Below are positions 16,381 through 25,347 of a DNA stretch of 64,000 bases, one piece after another. This stretch comes from Streptomyces sp. SM11 (GTDB taxonomy: Bacteria; Actinomycetota; Actinomycetes; Streptomycetales; Streptomycetaceae). A program made the position numbers and the translations under genes. The notes beneath the pieces were generated by a model. That model was not told the origin of the DNA and did no database searches. It worked only from the letters and a program-made list of their open reading frames with translations. Numbering within the stretch: the first letter of the stretch is position 1; each line of letters opens with the position of its first letter. The stretch covers positions 62,001 to 126,000 of the forward strand of contig NZ_NEUE01000228.1 in NCBI RefSeq assembly GCF_002910905.1, in the 5' to 3' direction.

Positions 16381-17429
16381 CGGCCGAACCGTACACCGGG
16401 CCGATCGGGGCGGCCGACTGGCACACCGGCGGCGAACCATTCCGCATCGTGCCCGCGCCCCCACCGGCCGTGACCGGGCCCGGGCTCACCGTGGCCGAGC
16501 GCCGCACGGTCGCCATGGCCGACGCCGGGGCCCGGTGGACCCGGTCCCTGCTGTGCGGCGAACCGCGCGGCCACGCCGACATGTACGGGGCTTTCCTGGT
16601 CCCGCCGGACGATGCCGGGGCCCACCTCGGCGCCCTCTTCTGGCACCGGGACGGCTTCTCCACGGCCTGCGGCCACGGTACGATCGCTCTCGGCGCCTGG
16701 GCGGTCACCACCGGCCTGGTCCCGGCGCCGGCCGACGGCACCACGGACGTCGTCATCGACGTCCCCTCCGGCCGGGTCACGGCGAGCGTGCGCACGGCCG
16801 GCGGCCGGGTCGCGGACGTGACGTTCATCAACGTCCCCGGCCATGTCCACGCGCGCGGCGTCGAGGTGGCGACCTCGTACGGAACCCTCACCGTCGACAT
16901 CGCCTTCGGCGGTGCCATGTACGCCGTGCTTCCGGCGGACCGGCTCGGCCTGCGGGTACGGCCGCCGGACGTCACCGCGATCGTCGCGGCCGGCCGCGAG
17001 ATCCGCGACGCGCTGAACGCCGCCGACGCCGCCGAGCACCCCGGGGATCCCCGGCTGTCCGGCGTCTACGGCACGGTGTTCACCGAGGCGGCAGGCACCC
17101 CGGTCGAACGGCCCGACGGCGCAAGGAGGCTGCACCACCGCAACGTCACGGTGTTCGCGGACGGCCAGGTCGACCGCTCCCCGTGCGGCTCGGGCACCGC
17201 GGCCCGGGTGGCGCTCCTCGCCGACGCCGGGGACCTGCGCCCCGGCGACGAGCTGCGGCACGAGTCGGTCGTGGGGTCGGTCTTCCACGCCCGGATCGAG
17301 CGACTGACCACGGTGCACGGCCGCCCCGCGGTCGTCCCGGCCGTGACCGGCACCGCGTACGCCATCGGAACCAGCCGCTTCACCGTCGATCCCGACGACA
17401 CCCTCGTACCCGGGTTCGTGCTGCGATGA
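16377..17429 (+). CDS. Second proline racemase-family enzyme (epimerase or 3-hydroxyproline dehydratase)
   Basis: 350 aa, clearly paralogous to its neighbour but divergent. It keeps ACGHGT and DRSPCGSGTAAR, so both Cys positions are filled; classical trans-3-hydroxy-L-proline dehydratases have Thr at the second position, so a plain dehydratase label is not safe. It overlaps both neighbours by four bases. Because an ornithine-cyclodeaminase-family reductase follows, a role in 3-hydroxyproline handling (dehydration or epimerisation giving pyrroline-2-carboxylate) is attractive but unproven; a second 4-Hyp epimerase is the alternative. Confidence 0.8.
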   Translation: MTAEPYTGPIGAADWHTGGEPFRIVPAPPPAVTGPGLTVAERRTVAMADAGARWTRSLLCGEPRGHADMYGAFLVPPDDAGAHLGALFWHRDGFSTACGHGTIALGAWAVTTGLVPAPADGTTDVVIDVPSGRVTASVRTAGGRVADVTFINVPGHVHARGVEVATSYGTLTVDIAFGGAMYAVLPADRLGLRVRPPDVTAIVAAGREIRDALNAADAAEHPGDPRLSGVYGTVFTEAAGTPVERPDGARRLHHRNVTVFADGQVDRSPCGSGTAARVALLADAGDLRPGDELRHESVVGSVFHARIERLTTVHGRPAVVPAVTGTAYAIGTSRFTVDPDDTLVPGFVLR

Positions 17430-18376
17430 CGGTGACGCTCGACGAGAAGGACGTGCTCGCGCTCGGCCCGGCCGGCGCCGTCGCCGCGGTCCGGGAGGCG
17501 CTGGCCGGAGGGTTCGACCCGGACGGTGACGTACCGCGGGCGGTCCTGCCGCTGGCGCACGGTCAGGGGCTGCTCATGCCCTCCGAGTACGGTGGCTGGT
17601 TCGGCGTGAAGGTCGCCACCGTCGCGCCCGGCAACGCCGCGCGCGGGCTGCGGCGGATCAACGCCACGTATCTGCTGCACGACAGCGCGACCCTGAGGCC
17701 GGTGGCTCTCCTTGACGGGGTGGCGCTGACGACCCTGCGCACCCCCGCCGTCTCGGTCGCGGCCTGCCTGGAACGGCTGCGCGCGCTCGCCGACGGGTGC
17801 GGGGGGCTGCGGCTGGTGGTCTACGGCGCGGGCCCCCAGGGGGAGGGGCACGTCGCCACCGTACGGGCCCATGTCCCGGTGGCCGACGTCACCGTCGTCA
17901 CCCGGCGCGGGGGGCCCGTTCCCCGCTGGGCGGACCGGCACGTGGCGGCGGACGACGGGGAAGTGGCGGCCCTGGTGCGGCGCGCGGACCTCGTCGTCAC
18001 CGCGACGTCCGCGCGCGCACCGGTGGTCGACGGGCGGCTGGTGCGCGACGGCGCGGTGGTGCTGGCGGTCGGCTCGCACGAACCGGCCGCGCGGGAACTG
18101 GACAGCGTGCTGATGGGGCGCGCCACCGTCCTGGTGGAGAGCCGGGGGACCGCCCTCCGTGAGGCGGGCGACGTCGTCATGGCGATCCGCGAGGGCGCGC
18201 TCGCCCCGGACGCCCTGGTCACCCTGGCGGACCTGGCCGGTGCACGGGCCGCCGCAGCCCCGGCCGACCGCCCGTTGGTCGTGAAGACGTGCGGGATGGG
18301 CTGGCAGGACCTGGTGGTCGCCGCCGCGGCCTACCGTCGGACGGAGGGGACGGTCGGGGGTGCGGAGGTGAGTTGA
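17426..18376 (+). CDS. Ornithine cyclodeaminase-family reductase, probably delta1-pyrroline-2-carboxylate reductase
   Basis: 316 aa mu-crystallin/OCD family. KVATVAPGNAARGL lies in the substrate half, YGAGPQGEGHVATV is the NAD(P) site, and LLDGVALTTLRTPAVS is the conserved helix. In proline racemase-containing clusters this family reduces pyrroline-2-carboxylate (from 3-hydroxyproline dehydration) to L-proline; true ornithine cyclodeaminase is unlikely here. ATG overlaps the previous stop (ATGA). It is the last gene of the eight-cistron-spaced catabolic operon and is followed by a hairpin. Confidence 0.78.
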   Translation: MTVTLDEKDVLALGPAGAVAAVREALAGGFDPDGDVPRAVLPLAHGQGLLMPSEYGGWFGVKVATVAPGNAARGLRRINATYLLHDSATLRPVALLDGVALTTLRTPAVSVAACLERLRALADGCGGLRLVVYGAGPQGEGHVATVRAHVPVADVTVVTRRGGPVPRWADRHVAADDGEVAALVRRADLVVTATSARAPVVDGRLVRDGAVVLAVGSHEPAARELDSVLMGRATVLVESRGTALREAGDVVMAIREGALAPDALVTLADLAGARAAAAPADRPLVVKTCGMGWQDLVVAAAAYRRTEGTVGGAEVS

Positions 18377-18393
18377 GCCGAGCTGAACGTCGA

Positions 18394-18432
18394 CGCACGC
18401 TGACCCTGCCCGGACTCCGGCGTCAGCGTGCG
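18394..18432. terminator. Bidirectional hairpin between catabolic operon and gntR
   Basis: Arms CGCACGCTGAC (18394-18404) and GTCAGCGTGCG (18422-18432) are perfect 11-bp complements with a 17-base loop. The right arm contains the stop codon of the GntR gene, so both convergent transcripts can terminate here. Confidence 0.75.
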
Positions 18433-19133
18433 CCGAGCCTACGGGCCGGGGCGGCGCGTTCGGCCTCCCGCTTCCGGGCCGCCCACAGGGTCCGCACATG
18501 CGCGAGATGGCGGCGCATGTGCTCCTCGGCCCCCTCCGCGTCCCCCGCGATCATGATGTCCAGGAGCGCGGTGTGCTCCCGCGCCGAACCCACCAGCGAC
18601 CCTTCCTGGGACAGGTCGGTGAGCCCGTAGAGCCGGGAGCGCTTGCGCAGGTCGGCCACGGTCTCGACGAGGCGGGCGTTCCCCGCGAGGGCGAGCAGGT
18701 CGAGGTGGAAGCGGCGGTCCGACTCCAGATAGGTGATCAGATCGCCGGCCTGCGCGGCGGTCACGATCTCCTCGGCCACCGGGCGCACGGCTTCCAACTG
18801 CTCGCGGGAGGCCGTGCGGGTCACGCGGCCGATGGTGGGGATCTCGATGAGCGCGCGGATCTCGGTGTACTCGTCCAGGTCGCGCTCGGAGAGTTCGGTG
18901 ACCCGGAACCCCTTGTTGCGCACGGCCTCGACCAGGCCCTCGCGGGCCAGATCCAGCATGGCTTCGCGCACGGGCGTGGCGGAGACGCCGTACTCGGCGG
19001 CGAGGGTGGGCGCCGAGTAGATCACGCCGGGCTGGAGTTCCCCCGCGATCAGCGCGGCACGCAGGGCGTTGGCCACCTGGTCGCGCAGATGCTCCTGCAC
19101 CGAGATGAGTTTGCGGGACTTCAGCTCACTCAT
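18423..19133 (-). CDS. GntR-family (FCD/FadR subfamily) regulator
   Basis: 236 aa. Winged helix with SAPTLAAEYGVSATPVREAM and RNKGFRVTELSERDLDE at the linker, then an all-helical FCD ligand domain with the metal/ligand-type pattern ESDRRFHLDLLALAGN. It sits between the hydroxyproline operon and the peptide transporter, so it is the obvious regulator of both; hydroxyproline or a pathway intermediate is the likely ligand (inference). ATACAATGTCAC at 19166-19177 just upstream of its start would allow autoregulation. Confidence 0.88.
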   Translation of the reverse strand: MSELKSRKLISVQEHLRDQVANALRAALIAGELQPGVIYSAPTLAAEYGVSATPVREAMLDLAREGLVEAVRNKGFRVTELSERDLDEYTEIRALIEIPTIGRVTRTASREQLEAVRPVAEEIVTAAQAGDLITYLESDRRFHLDLLALAGNARLVETVADLRKRSRLYGLTDLSQEGSLVGSAREHTALLDIMIAGDAEGAEEHMRRHLAHVRTLWAARKREAERAAPARRLGAR

Positions 19134-19165
19134 GCGTTCCCCTTCACATCATTTGTCACCGCACT

Positions 19166-19177
19166 ATACAATGTCAC
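19166..19177. promoter_or_regulatory. Putative GntR operator upstream of gntR
   Basis: ATACAATGTCAC matches GTGCAATGTCAC at 10 of 12 positions, 33 bases upstream of the gntR start. A weaker ATCATTTGTCAC lies at 19148-19159. Confidence 0.5.
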
Positions 19178-19288
19178 GTTGCTCGGCGTCGCATCATCCC
19201 CGAACGGCGCTGCGGGCGCGGAGGCCGGCGGGCGATTCCGGGGGCAGAGGGGACACGTTTCGGTAACGGGGCGACGAACTCCTTGGCT

Positions 19289-19300
19289 GTGCAATTTCAC
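19289..19300. promoter_or_regulatory. Putative GntR operator upstream of the peptide transporter
   Basis: GTGCAATTTCAC, an imperfect palindrome, about 190 bases before the transporter's first gene. It matches the divergent hydroxyproline site at 11 of 12 bases. Confidence 0.55.
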
Positions 19301-19487
19301 ATTACTATGTTACGGGTCACGCGATCCGACGCGGCCGCATTCTCCGGCCCGCTCCGCCTCGCGTTCTGCAAGCAGCCGCCCTCCGGCCCGCCCGGCCGCC
19401 CGGACCGCCAAGTCCTTCGGGCCCCTTCTCCTTCCTCCGGCCTGTTCCGCGTTCGCCGTGCCCCATCCCCGTACGAGGAGTGCATCC

Positions 19488-21233
19488 ATGTCCCGTCGCA
19501 CCCGCGCGCTGTCCGTATCCCTGTCCGCCCCGCTCGCCCTGGTCCTGCTGGGCGCCTGCACCACACAGGGAGGTGACGACCGCGGCCCGGACGAGCGGCA
19601 GCCCGGTGTGGCGACCGGCACCGTCATCGGCGGCACTCCGAAGCGGGGCGGCACCCTGACCGTGCTGTCCAACCAGGACTTCGCCCATCTGGACCCGGCC
19701 CGCAACTGGGTCATGCCGACCATGGACTTCGGCACCCGGCTGATCTACCGCACCCTGACCACCTTCCGGGCCGCACCCGGGAAGAAGGGCAGCGAGATCG
19801 TCCCCGACCTCGCGACCGACCTCGGCAGTTCCTCCGACGGCGGCCGCACCTGGACCTTCACCCTCAAGCCCGGCCTCGTGTACGAGGACGGCACCCCGAT
19901 CCGGGCCCGCGACATCAAGTACAACGTCGAGCGCTCCTTCGCCCCGGACCTCGCCGGCGGCCCCGACTACGCCCAGCGCTATCTGGCCGGCACCGAGGGG
20001 TACGCCGGTCCGCTGGACGGCGAGCACCTCGACTCGATCCGGACTCCTGACGACCGGACCATCGTCTTCTCGCTGCGCAGACCCGTCGCCGAGTTCTCCT
20101 ACACCGTCACGCTGCCCACCTTCTCGCCCGTGCCCGAATCCCGGGAGAAGGGTGTCCAGTACGATCTGCGGCCCTTCTCCTCCGGGCCGTACCGCATCGA
20201 GAGCTACGCACGCGGCAAGAAGCTGGTGCTGGTCCGCAACCCCCGCTGGGACGCGGCGACCGACCCGGTGCGCAAGGCGTACCCCGACCGCATCATCGTG
20301 ATCCAGGGCCTGAAGGGCGGCCAGATCGACGACCGGATCATCGAGAGCGCGGGCGCCGACGCCTCCGCGGTCGAGTGGTCCGATCTACAGCCCTCCAGCG
20401 TCGCCAAGGTCCTGCCGAAGCCCGAGATCCGTCAACGGCTCTCCGCCGAGCGCACCGGCTGTACCGACATGCTCGCGCTGAACACCTCCCGGGCGCCGTT
20501 CGACGACCCGAAGCTCCGTCGGGCGATGCAGTACGCCGTCGACAAGGAGGCCCAGGTGACCGCCAACGGGGGGCCGGCCCTCAACGACGTGGCCACCGGC
20601 TACCTGCCCCCGTCCCTGACGGGCGGCCGGCCCGCCGACCCGGTCCACGAGGGACCGGCCACCGGAGATGTGAAGAAGGCCAGGAAGCTTCTCGCCGAGG
20701 CGGGCGAGGCCGACGGCTTCGACACGACGATCACCGTGTCCACCGGCGACAAGACCCGCGCCGAGGCGCTCCAGCAGAGCCTGGCCCGGGTCGGCGTACG
20801 GCTGCGGATCGAGACCGTCGACCCCTCGGTCTACTACGACACCATCGGCGACACCGCCAACGCCCCCGACATGGCCATCAGCGGCTGGTGCCCGGACTAC
20901 CCGTCCGCCGCCACCTTCCTGCCGTTCGTCTTCGACGGCCGCACCATCAAGCCCAAGGGCAACCAGGGCAACGTCTCCCAGTTCCGCGACAAGGCCGTGG
21001 AGAAGCGCATGGACGAGATCGCCGCGATGCCCGACGCGACCGCCGCCAACAAGGCGTGGACCGCACTGGACCAGGAGATCCAGCGCACGTCGCCGGCCAT
21101 CCCCCTGCTCTGGGAGCGCAAACCGCTGCTCGTCGGCGACAACATCGCCGGCGCCTTCGGACACCCCTCCTGGACCGGTCAGTTCGACTTCGCGGTGATC
21201 GGCCTGAAGGACCCGTCCCGGAGCAAGGGCTGA
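19488..21233 (+). CDS. ABC transporter substrate-binding lipoprotein (SBP_bac_5, peptide type)
   Basis: 581 aa exported lipoprotein. Signal peptide with lipobox LVLLGAC at about residues 15-21, then the DppA/OppA-type fold (RGGTLTVLSNQDFAHLDPARN; FTLKPGLVYEDGTPIRARDI; GCTDMLALNTSRAPFDDPKLRRAMQ). It captures oligopeptides at the cell surface. First gene of a five-gene operon with two permeases and two ATPases, directly beside hydroxyproline catabolism and a collagenase, so Hyp-containing peptides are the predicted cargo. ATG 19488 has GAGGAG 7 bases upstream. Confidence 0.9.
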   Translation: MSRRTRALSVSLSAPLALVLLGACTTQGGDDRGPDERQPGVATGTVIGGTPKRGGTLTVLSNQDFAHLDPARNWVMPTMDFGTRLIYRTLTTFRAAPGKKGSEIVPDLATDLGSSSDGGRTWTFTLKPGLVYEDGTPIRARDIKYNVERSFAPDLAGGPDYAQRYLAGTEGYAGPLDGEHLDSIRTPDDRTIVFSLRRPVAEFSYTVTLPTFSPVPESREKGVQYDLRPFSSGPYRIESYARGKKLVLVRNPRWDAATDPVRKAYPDRIIVIQGLKGGQIDDRIIESAGADASAVEWSDLQPSSVAKVLPKPEIRQRLSAERTGCTDMLALNTSRAPFDDPKLRRAMQYAVDKEAQVTANGGPALNDVATGYLPPSLTGGRPADPVHEGPATGDVKKARKLLAEAGEADGFDTTITVSTGDKTRAEALQQSLARVGVRLRIETVDPSVYYDTIGDTANAPDMAISGWCPDYPSAATFLPFVFDGRTIKPKGNQGNVSQFRDKAVEKRMDEIAAMPDATAANKAWTALDQEIQRTSPAIPLLWERKPLLVGDNIAGAFGHPSWTGQFDFAVIGLKDPSRSKG

Positions 21234-21253
21234 GGGGACGAGGACACATCGCC

Positions 21254-22225
21254 ATGACCACCCTCAGCACGCCTGCCACCGGACCGGGTGACGCCCCGGC
21301 AGCCGGCGGACCCGGCTCCCCGGCCCTGCCCGACGCCCCCTGGCGGACCACCTGGCGCCGCCTGTGGGGCGACCGGGGCAGCCGGACCGCCCTGATCGCC
21401 GCCGCCCTGCTCATCCTGGTCGCGCTCACCGCGCCCCTCCTCAGCCGGCTGGGCGGCTGGTCGCCCACCGCGTTCGACGCCGATGCCATCGACCCCTACC
21501 TCGGCGGCCTGCCCCACGGGGCCCTCGGCGGCATCAGCGCCGAACACTGGCTCGGCGTCGAACCGGTCACCGGCCGCGACCTGTTCGCCCGCGTCGTCCA
21601 CGGCGCCCAGGCCTCCCTGCTGATCGCCTTCGCCGCCACCGCGATCGTCGTCGTCACCGGCACCGTCGCCGGCATCGCGGCCGGCTACTTCGGCGGCCGC
21701 GTCGACACCGTGCTGAGCCGGCTGATGGACCTCACCATGTCCTTCCCGTCGCTCATCTTCATGATCGCGATGATGTCGGTGGCCCAGGACGTCAACCGGG
21801 TCGTGCTGATGACCGTCGTCATCGGCGTCTTCGGCTGGCCCGGCATCGCCCGCGTGGTGCGCGCCGAGGCCCTCTCCCTGCGCCACCGCGAATATGTCGC
21901 GGCCGCCCGCGCCTGCGGCAGCGGGCCCTGGCGCATCCTCACCCGGCAGGTACTGCCCAACATCTCCGGGCCCGTCATCGCGTACACCACGCTGCTGATC
22001 CCCGGAATGATCAGCACCGAGGCGGCGCTCAGCTTCCTCGGGGTGGGTGTGCGCCCGCCCACGCCCTCCTGGGGCCAGATGATCGCCGAGGCCGTCGCGT
22101 ACTACGAGACGGACCCCATGTACTTCATCGTCCCCAGCGTCTTCCTGTTCGTCGCCGTCCTCGCCTTCACGGTCCTCGGCGACGCGCTGCGCGACATCCT
22201 CGACCCCCAGGGAGGACGCCCGTGA
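21254..22225 (+). CDS. Peptide ABC transporter permease, DppC type
   Basis: 323 aa. A long N-terminal cytoplasmic stretch is followed by six predicted membrane segments and the EAA-type loop EYVAAARACGSGPWRILTRQ, with the conserved ending SWGQMIAEA in the periplasmic/extracellular loop of DppC proteins. It stops in a GTGA overlap with the second permease. One half of the transmembrane channel for peptide import. Confidence 0.92.
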   Translation: MTTLSTPATGPGDAPAAGGPGSPALPDAPWRTTWRRLWGDRGSRTALIAAALLILVALTAPLLSRLGGWSPTAFDADAIDPYLGGLPHGALGGISAEHWLGVEPVTGRDLFARVVHGAQASLLIAFAATAIVVVTGTVAGIAAGYFGGRVDTVLSRLMDLTMSFPSLIFMIAMMSVAQDVNRVVLMTVVIGVFGWPGIARVVRAEALSLRHREYVAAARACGSGPWRILTRQVLPNISGPVIAYTTLLIPGMISTEAALSFLGVGVRPPTPSWGQMIAEAVAYYETDPMYFIVPSVFLFVAVLAFTVLGDALRDILDPQGGRP

Positions 22226-23208
22226 TCTTCTACCTGGTCCGCAGGATACTCGGCGTGGCCGGCGTCCTGCTCGCCATCTGCGCCGTCACCTTCGTCATCT
22301 TCTACCTGCTGCCCGCCGACCCCGCCGCGGCGGCCTGCGGCAAGACGTGCAGTCCTGAACGCCTGGCGGAAGTACGCCACTTCATGGGGCTCGACCAGCC
22401 CGTGTGGCGGCAGTTCGGCGACTACCTCGTCGGCATCTTCGCCGGCCGCGAGCTGGGCAGCGGCCCCCACGCTCTGCAGTGCGGCTTCCCCTGCCTCGGC
22501 TACTCCTACGAGAACGCCCTGCCGGTGTGGGACCTGCTGATGGACCGCCTGCCCGTCTCCGTCTCCCTGGCGTTCGGCGCCGCCTGCCTGTGGCTGGTGC
22601 TCGGGCTGAGCGCCGGAGTGACCGCCGCCCTGCGCAAGGGAGGACTCCTCGACCGCACCCTGATGGTCGGCGCGGTGGCCACGGCCTCCCTGCCCGTCTA
22701 CTTCACCGCGGTGATGCTCCTGTACGGGCTGGTCCGGCTGACCGGGCTGCTGCCCTACCCCGCCTACGTCCCGCTCACCGAGGACCCCCTGGCCTGGGCG
22801 GTCAACCTGCTGCTGCCCTGGATCGCCCTGGCGCTCCTCTACGCCGCCATGTACGCCCGCCAGAGCCGCAGTTCGATGATCGAGACGATGGGACAGCCGT
22901 ACATCCGGACCGCCCGCGCCAAGGGCCTGCCCGCCCGGACCGTCGTGCTGAAACACGGGCTGCGCTCCGCGATGATGCCGGTGCTCACGCTCTTCGGCAT
23001 GGACCTCGGGGCCCTGCTGGCCGGAGCGGTCATCACCGAGTCCATCTTCGGCATCCCCGGCGTCGGCAGGCTCTTCTACGACGCCCTGCAACGCTCCGAC
23101 CAGCCCGTCGTGCTCGGCGTGACCCTGCTCGCGGCCTTCTTCATCGTGGCGGCCAACGTCGCCATCGACCTCCTGTACGCCGTCGTCGACCCGAGGGTGA
23201 GGAACTGA
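22222..23208 (+). CDS. Peptide ABC transporter permease, DppB type
   Basis: 328 aa from GTG. The N-terminus YLVRRILGVAGVLLAICAVTF and the EAA loop PYIRTARAKGLPARTVVLKH are typical of DppB/OppB. Two Cys pairs in the first external loop (ACGKTC and QCGFPC), with an inserted segment between helices 1 and 2 longer than usual, may form disulfides outside the membrane. It pairs with the upstream DppC-type permease. One base separates it from the first ATPase gene. Confidence 0.92.
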   Translation: MIFYLVRRILGVAGVLLAICAVTFVIFYLLPADPAAAACGKTCSPERLAEVRHFMGLDQPVWRQFGDYLVGIFAGRELGSGPHALQCGFPCLGYSYENALPVWDLLMDRLPVSVSLAFGAACLWLVLGLSAGVTAALRKGGLLDRTLMVGAVATASLPVYFTAVMLLYGLVRLTGLLPYPAYVPLTEDPLAWAVNLLLPWIALALLYAAMYARQSRSSMIETMGQPYIRTARAKGLPARTVVLKHGLRSAMMPVLTLFGMDLGALLAGAVITESIFGIPGVGRLFYDALQRSDQPVVLGVTLLAAFFIVAANVAIDLLYAVVDPRVRN

Positions 23209-23209
23209 C

Positions 23210-24274
23210 GTGCCGCCCACCACCGAACCCGACCACCCCCTGCTGCGCGTCCACGACCTGCGGGTCGCCTTCGACACCCCCGCCGGAACCGTCCAGGCGG
23301 TCGACGGGATCTCCTTCACCGTGGCGGCCGGCCGCACCCTGGGGCTGGTCGGCGAATCCGGCTCCGGAAAGTCGGTCACCTCCCTCGCCGTGATGGGCCT
23401 GCACCGCAGGGCCCGGGTGAGCGGATCGATCTCGCTCGCCGGACAGGAACTCCTCGGCCTGTCCGACCGCCGGTTCGGCCGGCTGCGCGGACGCAGGATG
23501 GCCATGGTCTTCCAGGACCCGCTGTCCGCGCTGCACCCCGCGTACACGGTCGGCGAACAGATCGCGGAGGCCCACCGGCACCACTTCGGCAGCGGCCGGC
23601 GCGTCGCCCGCCGACGCGCCGTGGACATGCTCGGCGAGGTCGGCATCCCCGAACCGGCCCGCCGGGCGGGGGAGTACGCGCACCAGTTCTCCGGCGGCAT
23701 GCGCCAGCGCGCCATGATCGCCATGGCCCTGTCCTGCGAACCCGAACTGCTCGTCGCCGACGAACCGACCACCGCGCTCGACGTCACCGTCCAGGCCCAG
23801 ATCCTCGAACTGGTCGCCCGGCTCCAGCAGGAACGGGGACTGGGCGTGCTGATGATCACCCACGACCTGGGAGTGGTGGCCCGCGTCGCCCACGAGGTGC
23901 TCGTCATGTACGGCGGGCGCGGCGCCGAACAGGCCCCGGTGGACGACCTGTTCCACAGCCCCGCGCACCCCTACACCCGGGGCCTCCTGGACTCCCTGCC
24001 CCGCCTGGACGACCCGGACGACGCACCGCTGCGCGCCATCCCCGGCTCCCCGCCGTCACCGGCCGAGCCGCGCGCCGGCTGCCCCTTCGCGCCGCGCTGC
24101 CCCCGGTCGGCCGCCGCCACCGCCCCGGAGCGGGCCCGCTGCGCCGGGGAGAGCCCCCGCCCCAGGGACGTACCCGGCGGTGGCAGGCTGGTCGCCTGCC
24201 ACCTCCCCCTGCCGGCCGCCCCGCACCCCGGTCCGCCCGGCGGTGCCCCCGTACCGGCCGAGGAGGCCCGATGA
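23210..24274 (+). CDS. Peptide ABC transporter ATPase, DppD type
   Basis: 354 aa from GTG. Walker A GESGSGKS, signature FSGGMRQR, Walker B LLVADEPTTALD, and the C-terminal oligo_HPY extension with CPFAPRCPRS that is diagnostic of peptide/nickel transporters and may bind an iron-sulfur cluster. ATGA overlap with the second ATPase. It energises import by the two permeases. Confidence 0.93.
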   Translation: MPPTTEPDHPLLRVHDLRVAFDTPAGTVQAVDGISFTVAAGRTLGLVGESGSGKSVTSLAVMGLHRRARVSGSISLAGQELLGLSDRRFGRLRGRRMAMVFQDPLSALHPAYTVGEQIAEAHRHHFGSGRRVARRRAVDMLGEVGIPEPARRAGEYAHQFSGGMRQRAMIAMALSCEPELLVADEPTTALDVTVQAQILELVARLQQERGLGVLMITHDLGVVARVAHEVLVMYGGRGAEQAPVDDLFHSPAHPYTRGLLDSLPRLDDPDDAPLRAIPGSPPSPAEPRAGCPFAPRCPRSAAATAPERARCAGESPRPRDVPGGGRLVACHLPLPAAPHPGPPGGAPVPAEEAR

Positions 24275-25347
24275 AACCCACGCATCCCCCGTCCCGTCGC
24301 CCAGAGGTCCGTTCGGAGGAGACCGGGAGGCGCAGGGCGACCGGGGGCTCCCCGGTGACCGGGCCCGCCCCGTCGCCGCCCCTGCTGTCCGTACGCGATC
24401 TGGTGAAGACGTTCCCCGGCCGCCGCGTCCTGGGGCGGGCCGCCGCGCCGGTCCGCGCGGTGGACGGTGTCGATCTGGAGCTCGCGGCGGGGGAGACCCT
24501 CGGGCTGGTCGGGGAGTCCGGCTGCGGCAAGTCCACCACGGGCCGGATGCTGGTCCGGCTGCTGGAACCCACCGCGGGGTCCGTCGAGTTCGAGGGCCGC
24601 GACATCACCCATCTGTCCCCGCGCGAGCTGCGGCCCGTCCGGCGGCACCTCCAGATCATCTTCCAGGATCCGCACGCCTCCCTGAACCCGCGGCAGACCG
24701 TCGCCCGGATCATCGGCGAACCACTGCTGGTGCAGGGATCCACGGTCGCGGCGGCCCGGGACCGGGCCGCCGAGCTGCTCGACCTGGTGGGCTTGGGCGC
24801 CGAACACCTGGACCGGCACCCGTATCAGTTCTCCGGCGGTCAGGCCCAGCGCATCGGCATCGCCCGCGCCCTGGCGACCGGCCCCCGCCTGATCGTCGCC
24901 GACGAGCCGGTCTCCGCGCTCGACGTGTCCGTCCAGGCCCAGGTCGTCAACCTGATGGAGCGTCTGGGTGACGAACTGGGGCTGTCGTTCCTCTTCATCG
25001 CCCACGACCTGTCCGTCGTGAAGCGGGTGTGCGACCGGGTGGCGGTGATGTATCTGGGCCGCATCGTCGAGATCGGCGACAAGCGCGAGCTGTACGACAG
25101 GCCGGCGCACCCCTATACCCGGGCGTTGCTCTCGGCGGTTCCGCTGCCCGACCCGGCGGCGGAGCGGCGCCGGGAGCGGATCATCCTGCTGGGCGACCCG
25201 CCGAGCCCTGCCGCGCCGCCCAGCGGCTGTGGCTTCCATCCGCGCTGCCCCAAGGCGCTGGCGGTCTGCCGCACCGAGCGGCCGCTGCTCCGGGTGGTGG
25301 GCTCCGGCGTGCGCACGGCGGCCTGCCACTTCCCCGAGACGGGCTGA
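24271..25347 (+). CDS. Peptide ABC transporter ATPase, DppF type
   Basis: 358 aa. Walker A GESGCGKST, signature FSGGQAQR, Walker B LIVADEPVSALD, and the C-terminal HPRCPKALAVCR cysteines. It has a longer Pro/Arg-rich N-terminus (about 35 residues) than most DppF proteins; an internal start is possible but the ATGA overlap supports 24271. Last gene of the transporter operon. Confidence 0.93.
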   Translation: MKPTHPPSRRPEVRSEETGRRRATGGSPVTGPAPSPPLLSVRDLVKTFPGRRVLGRAAAPVRAVDGVDLELAAGETLGLVGESGCGKSTTGRMLVRLLEPTAGSVEFEGRDITHLSPRELRPVRRHLQIIFQDPHASLNPRQTVARIIGEPLLVQGSTVAAARDRAAELLDLVGLGAEHLDRHPYQFSGGQAQRIGIARALATGPRLIVADEPVSALDVSVQAQVVNLMERLGDELGLSFLFIAHDLSVVKRVCDRVAVMYLGRIVEIGDKRELYDRPAHPYTRALLSAVPLPDPAAERRRERIILLGDPPSPAAPPSGCGFHPRCPKALAVCRTERPLLRVVGSGVRTAACHFPETG

